A DNA stretch of 6,016 nt from Lachnospiraceae bacterium (GTDB lineage: Bacteria > Bacillota > Clostridia > Lachnospirales > Lachnospiraceae). Each line of letters begins with the position of its first letter. Within the stretch, counting starts at the first letter, position 1. Below, piece by piece: positions 1-4,506 of the stretch. The position numbers and the translations under genes are program-made. The stretch is taken from positions 1 to 6,016 of the forward strand of contig JAILIO010000115.1 of the NCBI GenBank assembly GCA_024695225.1, written 5' to 3'. The notes under the pieces are model-generated. The model worked only from the letters and a program-made list of their open reading frames with translations. It had not been told where the DNA came from and made no database searches.

Positions 1-90
1 GTTGAGGTGGCAGCTAAACAAATGGGAGTTTCAGAAGAAGAATTTATTATTAAACTGAATTTATGTGGTTATAAACTTCCTAAAGCATAA
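1..90 (+). CDS. 3' end of an unidentified small or truncated protein
   Basis: Frame 1 is open from the window edge to a TAA at 88-90 and gives 29 residues ending in LNLCGYKLPKA; the start lies outside the window. The visible part looks like a soluble helical tail, with an Ala/Lys stretch, then VSEEEF, then a Leu/Ile-rich segment. I see no catalytic motif and do not recognise the family. The piece is 31% GC, far below the genes that follow, and is followed by sequence resembling an insertion-element end, so it may belong to a mobile or recently acquired segment. The other two plus-strand frames hit stops within this stretch, which supports the frame. A chance open frame cannot be ruled out because only 29 codons are visible. 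Confidence 0.5.
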   Translation, partial: VEVAAKQMGVSEEEFIIKLNLCGYKLPKA

Positions 91-215
91 TAAGACTTGA
101 ATAAGATAGCAAAAGGCGTCCTGTATGCTGGGAGCGTCATAAGACAGTAAGGTGTAAGAATTTAAGAATCCCAGTTTTTGCAAATACGACCCTCCAAATT
201 TGGAGGGTCGTTCAA
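91..215 (+). mobile_element. Possible right end of an IS200/IS605-type element, or remnant
   Basis: After the stop of the AT-rich fragment come a segment reading TAAGAATTTAAGAATCCCAG (155-174), a perfect palindrome (187-210) and then TTCAA (211-215). This order, an AAGAATCCC-like run, a subterminal hairpin and a terminal TCAA-type pentanucleotide, is typical of the right ends of IS200/IS605 elements carrying tnpB, where the same DNA encodes the 3' part of the omega RNA. CTGGGA (128-133) can also pair with TCCCAG (169-174). No tnpA or tnpB is visible, and the preceding 29 codons do not look like a TnpB C-terminus. The call is therefore an inference from layout. An unrelated intergenic structured RNA is the main alternative. 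Confidence 0.25.
187..210. repeat. Perfect 24-bp palindrome
   Basis: Two 12-nt arms, CGACCCTCCAAA and its exact reverse complement, abut with no spacer. As RNA the arms would give a stem of about 10 bp closed by a small AU-rich loop. Neither side carries a convincing T-run: TTCAACC follows on the plus strand. It is therefore a poor intrinsic terminator and more likely a subterminal transposon hairpin or a dimer binding site. Confidence 0.8.
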
Positions 216-290
216 CCAAACGTTCCTACCATTAATGTTGTGGTTGATATGGTTGCCCTCTAACGCAGGATTGCCAGGATAATAGGCGGC

Positions 291-319
291 GAGATGGATG
301 TAAAAGCATAAACCGTCTC
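291..319 (+). other. Stem-loop in the gene-free junction
   Basis: GAGATGG (291-297) pairs with CCGTCTC (313-319) through seven base pairs including one U-G. The 15-nt loop contains a further short ATG/CAT pairing. The wobble works only in plus-strand RNA (it becomes a C-A mismatch on the other strand), which hints that the plus strand is the transcribed one. It lies just before the terminator, so it could be part of the 3' untranslated region of the gene ending at 90 or of a small RNA. I do not recognise an RNA family. Confidence 0.3.
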
Positions 320-336
320 ATTATTTTAATAAGAAA

Positions 337-378
337 AGAAGTCTGAAAGGTATGTTCCTTTCAGACTTCTTCTTTTTT
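337..378. terminator. Bidirectional intrinsic terminator between convergent transcripts
   Basis: A perfect 14-bp stem, AGAAGTCTGAAAGG (337-350) with CCTTTCAGACTTCT (357-370), encloses a 6-nt loop. On the plus strand it runs into TCTTTTTT (371-378), a good terminator tail for the gene ending at 90 or for any small RNA here. On the minus strand the tail is TTTCTTATT, weaker but usable, and this hairpin is the first strong terminator after rpsI, about 100 nt past its stop codon. It most likely ends both transcripts. Confidence 0.85.
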
Positions 379-393
379 GCCAATCCACCGCGT

Positions 394-429
394 CAGTGCT
401 CATTTTGCGTTACTGTCTTATGAACACTG
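394..429 (-). other. Hairpin in the rpsI 3' untranslated region
   Basis: On the minus strand CAGTGTTCAT (429-420) pairs with ATGAGCACTG (403-394) over ten positions including one U-G, with a 16-nt loop. The plus-strand version has a C-A mismatch, so the structure favours the rplM-rpsI transcript. No T-run follows, so it is not itself a terminator. It lies between the rpsI stop and the real terminator and might protect the 3' end. One arm of the 14-bp inverted repeat lies in its loop and stem. Confidence 0.35.
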
Positions 430-471
430 CCGTAATACCGGAGGTTTTGAAAACTGCAACAGCAGATATTC

Positions 472-873
472 TCATCTCTTTGAGAACTGAGGTGCGCGAC
501 GTGCTCCTTTGAGACCGTATTTCTTTCTTTCCTTCATTCTCGGGTCTCTGCTGAGATAACCATCGCTCTTGAGGACTGCCCTGTACTCTGAATCAGCTTC
601 ATTGAGGGCTCTTGCAAGACCATGTCTCACTGCTCCGGCCTGTCCTGAAAGGCCGCCACCCTTGACGGTGATATAAGCGTCATACTTGTCAGCTGCCTCT
701 ACCGCTACCAGAGGCTCCACCACTGACTTCCTGACATTCTCATCACAGAAATAATCCTCAAGGCTCTTTCCGTTGATGACGATGCCGCCCTTTCCGGGGC
801 TGAGGAACACACGGGCTATTGCGCTTTTACGCCTGCCTGTACCATAATATTTCTCTATATTTTTCTTAGCCAT
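472..873 (-). CDS. rpsI: 30S ribosomal protein S9
   Basis: The gene encodes 133 residues, the usual bacterial S9 length. The family signature is plain: YYGTGRRKSAIARVFL near the N-terminus (about 9-24), the GGGLSGQAGAVRHGLARAL segment (about 72-90), and the basic C-terminal tail ending GARRAPQFSKR. From structural work on the family, that tail reaches into the ribosomal P site and contacts the tRNA anticodon stem-loop. The product acts in the head of the small subunit. It starts 19 nt after the rplM stop and has a GGAGG ribosome-binding site 11 nt before its ATG, so it is the second gene of the standard rplM-rpsI operon. Transcription should end at the 337-378 hairpin. All expected residues are present and nothing is broken. 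Confidence 0.98.
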   Translation of the reverse strand: MAKKNIEKYYGTGRRKSAIARVFLSPGKGGIVINGKSLEDYFCDENVRKSVVEPLVAVEAADKYDAYITVKGGGLSGQAGAVRHGLARALNEADSEYRAVLKSDGYLSRDPRMKERKKYGLKGARRAPQFSKR

Positions 874-892
874 TTAACTCGATACCTCCGTC

Positions 893-1330
893 TCAGGATC
901 TGATCTCAAGCTTCTCGGGTTTCTGCGCTGCCTGCTCGTGCTCGGCTCCTGCATACACGTGAAGCTTTTTGAACATCTTCCTACCCAGAGAATTCTTGGG
1001 AAGCATCCCCTTGACAGCCATCTCCACGACTCTCTCGGGCTTCTTTTCCATCATTTCTCTGAGAGTGGTCTGCTTGAATCCGCCAACATAAGGAGTATGT
1101 CTCACATACACCTTCTGTTCCATCTTTTTGCCTGTCACCTTTATCTTTGACGCATTCACAACGATCACATAATCGCCTGTGTCAAGGAAAGGGGTGTACT
1201 CAGGCTTGTTCTTGCCTCTGAGCACTGCTGCGACTCCTGATGCCAGTCGTCCCAGTGTCATGCCCTCAGCGTCGACCACATACCACTTTTTCTCGATATC
1301 GCCTTCGCCTGGAATATAAGTACCGTTCAT
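893..1330 (-). CDS. rplM: 50S ribosomal protein L13
   Basis: Starting at the ATG at 1330-1328 gives 145 residues, close to the 142 of E. coli L13. Family marks are KKWYVVDAEGMTLGRLAS near the N-terminus, YTPFLDTGDYVIVVNA in the middle, and the signature VKGMLPKNSLGRKMFKKLHVYAG in the C-terminal half. L13 binds 23S rRNA early in large-subunit assembly. The frame stays open upstream to an ATG at 1402, but the extra 24 residues have no counterpart in the family. An AAAGGA ribosome-binding site about 7 nt before 1330 fixes the shorter start. It is the first gene of the operon with rpsI and has its own strong promoter at 1475-1503. The mature N-terminus, MNGTYIPGEGDIEKKW, is a few residues longer than in many homologues. 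Confidence 0.97.
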   Translation of the reverse strand: MNGTYIPGEGDIEKKWYVVDAEGMTLGRLASGVAAVLRGKNKPEYTPFLDTGDYVIVVNASKIKVTGKKMEQKVYVRHTPYVGGFKQTTLREMMEKKPERVVEMAVKGMLPKNSLGRKMFKKLHVYAGAEHEQAAQKPEKLEIRS

Positions 1331-1468
1331 TTCTGTTCCTTTCTGAATGTAACCTGATATCCTTTCTCTGCCGGTTGTAACGGATGTCCGGGCCGTCCTC
1401 ACCGACCGATGGGATATCTTATCATGAAACGGTCCGCTGCCGGGGAGCAGTTTCCCGTTCCGTCACGA
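1331..1468 (-). promoter_or_regulatory. rplM leader, candidate L13 autoregulatory leader RNA
   Basis: From the predicted start near 1468 to the rplM ATG is about 138 nt without a credible gene. The leader can fold locally: GGTCG (1407-1403) pairs with CGGCC (1395-1391) around a 7-nt loop, and GGGAAACTGCTCCC forms a smaller hairpin near its 5' end. Several Firmicutes have a described L13 leader RNA ahead of rplM through which the protein is thought to control its own operon. The length and position here fit that idea, but I cannot confirm the family consensus by eye. Confidence 0.35.
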
Positions 1469-1474
1469 AAAAAG

Positions 1475-1503
1475 ATTATATTTTATCTGAAACCACATGT
1501 CAA
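1475..1503 (-). promoter_or_regulatory. Consensus promoter of the rplM-rpsI operon
   Basis: On the minus strand TTGACA (1503-1498) and TATAAT (1480-1475) are both perfect matches to the housekeeping sigma consensus, with the ideal 17-bp spacer. The start should fall near 1468. It lies 35 bp beyond the stop of the cellobiose phosphorylase gene, so the ribosomal operon has its own strong constitutive promoter. I see no clear terminator between that gene and this promoter, so some read-through into rplM is possible. Confidence 0.92.
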
Positions 1504-1537
1504 GACTTGTGGGATGCCCCTGCAAATATGGGTTTTA

Positions 1538-3973
1538 TTATCCCATGATCACTGTGACTCTCGTCTTTTCACCTGCCTGGGATGGAGGTATCACATTGCC
1601 TTCTATCTCCTTGCCGTTTACGGTCACAGATTTCACGCCCTTTTCCACATGGTTTGGATTCTTTATATCGATGATGTACTGTGAACCCCTGTATGTACGG
1701 GTCACCTTGTAATCTCCGAAATCCCCGGGGATGCACGGATCGACCCTGAGCCCGTTCAGCGTGGGATAAACACCCAGGATGTACTGGCTTATATTTGTAA
1801 ATGTCCATGCGGCAGTGCCGGTGAGCCAGCTGTTCTTGCCTTCTCCGAAGTTTGCGGCATCTTTCCCCGCCACCATCTGGCTGTACACATAGGGTTCAGT
1901 CCTGTGGATCTCGCTCTTCTCCTCAAGATATTCAGGGCATGTCTTCTTATATATCTCAAAAGCCCTGTTGCCGCGGCCTATCACGGTCTCAGCTATGGAC
2001 ACCCAGGGATTGTTGTGGCAGAAGATCCCCGCATTTTCCTTGTACCCCGGGGGATATGAGGATATCTCCCCAAGTTCCAGGTGATATGTGGTGTAGGGCG
2101 GCTGCAGTATCATTATGCCGTACTCCGTGTCCAGATATTTTTTCACGCTGTCCAGCGCCTGCTGAGCCAGGCCTTCCTTCACACCGATGCCAGCAAGAGA
2201 GCAGAAGCCGTTGGATTCGATATATATCTTGCCTTCCTTGCACTCCGAAGATCCAACCTTGCCGCCGTTTGCGTCATAGGCCCTCAGGAACCATTCTCCG
2301 TCCCAGCCGTGCTTAAGGACTGCATCGTACATTACCCCCACTTCCCTGCGGGCTCTCTCTGCTTCCGCCGTATCGCCGACAGCGTCGCAGATATCAGCGT
2401 ACTCATTTCCGTACTTTACGAACATACCGGCAATAAAGACCGACTCTGCAACAGGTCCCTCCGAAGGGCCAAAGGTCTGGAAGGATTCCCCGGGATGGGC
2501 GGAGAAGCAGTTCAGGTTCAGGCAGTCATTCCAGTCTGCCCTGCCTATGAGGGGCAGGCCGTGAGGTCCTTTATGGTTCAGCGTGAAGTCAAAGGATCTC
2601 TTCAGATGCTCCATAAGGGGCTTCTCTTTGGATTCATCGTTGTCGAAGGGTACAGGCTCCTCCAGTATGGACATGTCTCCGGTCTCTCTGAGATAGGCGC
2701 TTGTGCCTGCGATGAGCCAAAGGGGATCATCGTTGAACCCGCTTCCTATATCGGAATTGCCCTTTTTGGTCAGGGGCTGGTACTGATGGTAGGCCGAGCC
2801 GTCCTCAAACTGGGTGGAAGCGATGTCTATTATGCGGTTCCTGGCTTTGTTGGGCACCAGATGCACAAATCCCAGAAGATCCTGGCAGGAATCCCTAAAT
2901 CCCATGCCCCTTCCTATTCCCGACTCATAATACGAAGCGCTGCGGGACATGTTGAAGGTCACCATGCACTGGTACTGGTTCCAAACATTTACCATGCCGT
3001 TCACTTTTTCGTTCTCGCTCTCCAGCATGTACTTTTCAAGGAGCTCATCCCAGTACCTTCTGAGGACGTTAAAGGCCACATCCACCTGACCATCGGTACT
3101 GTACTTGGATATCAGGGCCCTGGCTCCCCTCTTGTTTATGACTCCGGGGGAATCCCACTTCTTGTCCTCAGGATTCTCGCAGTAGCCCAGCACGTAAATA
3201 AGGTCTCTGGTCTCTCCGGGGAGCAGCCTCAGGTCGATCTCGTGGACGCCCACGGGAGACCAACCGCTGGCCATTGAATTCGTACAGCCGTCGCCAAACA
3301 CGGCGTCAGGCCTGTCATTTCCGTTGTAAGGCCCGAGGAAAGCGTCCCTGCTGGTGTCGAAAGCTGTCATTGGCGTGTTTACCGAGAAGAAGGCGTAATG
3401 ATTTCTTCTCTCACGGTACTCGGTCTTGTGGTAAATGGCGGAATCCTCCACCTCAACCTCTCCGGTGGACAGGTTTCTCTGGAAATTCTTCATATCGTCG
3501 TCTGCATTCCAAAGGCACCATTCCACATATGAGAAGATCTTCAATTCCTTCACTATATCCGAATCATTACGGACAGACAGCCTGTTCACCTCACAGGTGT
3601 CCCCCATGGGAACAAAGGTCAGAAGCTTTGCGTTCACCCCGTCCTTAGTGCCGTTGAATGTGCAGTATCCCATTCCAAACCTGCAGATATAGTTGTCCAG
3701 GTCCGTCTTCACCGGCTGCCAGCCGGGATTCCACACCGTGTCGCCATCTTTTATATAGAAATAATGACCGTTGTTGTCAGCGGGAATGTTGTTGTAACGG
3801 TAACGTGTAAGTCGGAGGAGCTTCGCATCCCTGTAGAAGGAATATCCACCGCAGGTATTGGATATCAGCGTAAAAAAGTCCTCATTTCCCAGATAGTTGA
3901 TCCACGGAAGCGGCGTCTTTGGGGTAGTTATCACGTATTCACGCCTCTTGTCATCAAAATAACCGTATCTCAT
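1538..3973 (-). CDS. cbp: Cellobiose phosphorylase (GH94)
   Basis: This cytoplasmic enzyme cleaves cellobiose with inorganic phosphate to give alpha-D-glucose 1-phosphate and glucose (EC 2.4.1.20), saving ATP compared with hydrolysis. The 811 residues equal the length I recall for the C. thermocellum enzyme, and the two match closely throughout, from the FDDKRREYVIT N-terminus to KVTRTYRGS near the end. Family architecture gives an N-terminal beta-sandwich (about 1-290), a helical linker, an (alpha/alpha)6 barrel (about 315-735) and a small C-terminal beta domain. Key residues known from the Cellvibrio gilvus enzyme are all present: the general acid Asp483 in ADWNDCL, sugar-binding Arg355, Asp361, Trp481, Glu636 and Tyr640, and phosphate-binding Arg344, His653, Thr718 and Gly719. 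There is no signal peptide. An AAAGG site lies 9 nt before the ATG. The length rules out the longer cellodextrin phosphorylases. No sugar transporter is visible nearby. Confidence 0.96.
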   Translation of the reverse strand: MRYGYFDDKRREYVITTPKTPLPWINYLGNEDFFTLISNTCGGYSFYRDAKLLRLTRYRYNNIPADNNGHYFYIKDGDTVWNPGWQPVKTDLDNYICRFGMGYCTFNGTKDGVNAKLLTFVPMGDTCEVNRLSVRNDSDIVKELKIFSYVEWCLWNADDDMKNFQRNLSTGEVEVEDSAIYHKTEYRERRNHYAFFSVNTPMTAFDTSRDAFLGPYNGNDRPDAVFGDGCTNSMASGWSPVGVHEIDLRLLPGETRDLIYVLGYCENPEDKKWDSPGVINKRGARALISKYSTDGQVDVAFNVLRRYWDELLEKYMLESENEKVNGMVNVWNQYQCMVTFNMSRSASYYESGIGRGMGFRDSCQDLLGFVHLVPNKARNRIIDIASTQFEDGSAYHQYQPLTKKGNSDIGSGFNDDPLWLIAGTSAYLRETGDMSILEEPVPFDNDESKEKPLMEHLKRSFDFTLNHKGPHGLPLIGRADWNDCLNLNCFSAHPGESFQTFGPSEGPVAESVFIAGMFVKYGNEYADICDAVGDTAEAERARREVGVMYDAVLKHGWDGEWFLRAYDANGGKVGSSECKEGKIYIESNGFCSLAGIGVKEGLAQQALDSVKKYLDTEYGIMILQPPYTTYHLELGEISSYPPGYKENAGIFCHNNPWVSIAETVIGRGNRAFEIYKKTCPEYLEEKSEIHRTEPYVYSQMVAGKDAANFGEGKNSWLTGTAAWTFTNISQYILGVYPTLNGLRVDPCIPGDFGDYKVTRTYRGSQYIIDIKNPNHVEKGVKSVTVNGKEIEGNVIPPSQAGEKTRVTVIMG

Positions 3974-4027
3974 GAGTCAGTGCCTTTCTGCCATGTCGGC
4001 GGCCTGTCTATAGGATGTTTTCACGGC

Positions 4028-4056
4028 GAACTCCGCTTAATCGTTTAAGTGAGTTC
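4028..4056. promoter_or_regulatory. LacI-family operator in the phosphorylase leader, inside a larger dyad
   Basis: The core CTTAATCGTTTAAG (4036-4049) is symmetric except at the two bases flanking its central CG, which is the usual form of a LacI-family site. Around it GAACTC (4028-4033) and GAGTTC (4051-4056) form a second pair of arms on almost the same centre. The core begins about 37 nt downstream of the predicted phosphorylase start, where a bound repressor would block elongation. In the mRNA the whole element can fold into a hairpin with an ACGA loop. The adjacent divergent regulator is the obvious ligand. Confidence 0.7.
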
Positions 4057-4092
4057 CGACGCGTCAAACATCAAGTTTCTCTTGCTTTACAG

Positions 4093-4121
4093 ATTATATA
4101 AAAAAAATTCTCCATAATCAA
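4093..4121 (-). promoter_or_regulatory. Promoter of the cellobiose phosphorylase gene
   Basis: On the minus strand TTGATT (4121-4116) and a perfect TATAAT (4098-4093) are separated by 17 bp that include a T-run. The start should be near 4086, giving a leader of about 112 nt that contains the 4028-4056 operator. The -35 box keeps only TTGA plus the final T run, so the promoter is probably moderate. It is back to back with the regulator promoter, with 18 bp between the two -35 boxes. Confidence 0.75.
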
Positions 4122-4139
4122 CTGTGGTTTGTAAAAATA

Positions 4140-4168
4140 TTGTAAATTGTTAAACAACGTATTATAAT
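4140..4168 (+). promoter_or_regulatory. Promoter of the LacI-family regulator gene
   Basis: TTGTAA (4140-4145) and a perfect TATAAT (4163-4168) have a 17-bp spacer. The start should fall near 4175, so the regulator mRNA has a leader of about 330 nt that holds the second operator and the whole tandem-repeat array. Its -35 box faces that of the phosphorylase promoter across a short AT-rich stretch, the usual arrangement of a regulator and its divergent target. Confidence 0.75.
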
Positions 4169-4185
4169 GCAAATAAAGGCGCACT

Positions 4186-4221
4186 GACCGCATTTGCGAA
4201 AACGATTAAGGGAATTTGGTC
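4186..4221. promoter_or_regulatory. Second LacI-family operator, in the regulator's own leader
   Basis: CGAAAACGATTAAG (4197-4210) shares the run AAACGATTAAG with the reverse complement of the first operator. One half-site is therefore conserved and the other (CGAAA) is degenerate, suggesting weaker binding. It begins about 22 nt past the predicted regulator start, fitting negative autoregulation. GACC (4186-4189) and GGTC (4218-4221) are centred exactly on its CG, and GCAC (4181-4184) with GTGC (4225-4228) extends the dyad nearly in register, echoing the double dyad of the first operator. Confidence 0.55.
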
Positions 4222-4462
4222 GATGTGCACCCGGAATACCGCAGAAATGCTGCACAAAATGACGAAGATACACCGGACAGGATAGCGTGGATTAACTGTA
4301 CAGGATAGCGTGGAAGCACCTTGCCGGACAGCGAAGATTCGCTGTGTAGGATAACGGAGATTCTCCTTTCAGGATAGCGTGGATGCACCTTGTGGGATAG
4401 CGTGGATGCACCTTGCGGGATAGCGTGGATATCTTTCCGGGATAATGTTGAGAAGGCATCAA
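4211..4462. repeat. 23-bp tandem repeat array in the regulator leader
   Basis: Units begin with GGATAG or a variant at 4280, 4303, 4326, 4349, 4372, 4395 and 4418, each 23 bp apart. More decayed units seem to start near 4211, 4233 and 4257 on the left and at 4440 on the right. The best unit reads GGATAGCGTGG followed by ATGCACCTTGCG; the copies at 4372 and 4395 are nearly identical. The 4326 and 4349 units differ in sequence but contain perfect small palindromes (ACAGCGAA with TTCGCTGT, and GGAGA with TCTCC). Because 23 is not a multiple of three and the array lies in a leader, it is not a protein repeat. It may be a set of binding sites, an RNA scaffold, or simple slippage. Confidence 0.85.
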
Positions 4463-4506
4463 GGTCGGCGCAGAAGCAAACACCGGAACAGGGGAAAACA
4501 GGGATA

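Larger units (their letters stand above)
137..423. repeat. 14-bp inverted repeat pair bounding about 287 bp
   Basis: TCATAAGACAGTAA at 137-150 recurs exactly, in inverted orientation, as TTACTGTCTTATGA at 410-423. Chance occurrence of a 14-bp match in a few hundred bases is very unlikely. The pair encloses a gene-free, AT-rich segment with the palindrome and the terminator, as a small non-autonomous element (MITE) would. I see no clear target-site duplication outside the arms, so the mobile-element reading is only tentative. Confidence 0.45.

Noticed and set aside
187..210. Intrinsic terminator at the 24-bp palindrome
   Set aside because: No T-run follows on either strand; the hairpin at 337-370 is a far better terminator.
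1331..1402. Longer rplM start adding 24 residues
   Set aside because: L13 proteins begin near the chosen Met, and an AAAGGA site precedes the ATG at 1330; the added residues look like translated leader.
2081..3277. Plus-strand 398-codon open frame opposite the phosphorylase
   Set aside because: It lies wholly antisense to a strongly conserved GH94 gene, has no recognisable domain, and is explained by codon bias of the real gene.
4192..4206. Catabolite-responsive (cre) element overlapping the second operator
   Set aside because: The TG and CG spacing does not fit the cre consensus, while the run AAACGATTAAG matches the first operator, so a local LacI site explains it better.
4211..4462. CRISPR array
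   Set aside because: The repeats are contiguous with a 23-bp period and have no unique spacers between them, and no cas genes are visible.
4390..4506. In-frame N-terminal extension of the regulator by 39 residues
   Set aside because: The extension is translated from the repeat array, has no family counterpart ahead of the LacI helix-turn-helix, and 4507 has both a nearby AGGG and the family-typical distance to the DNA-binding domain.
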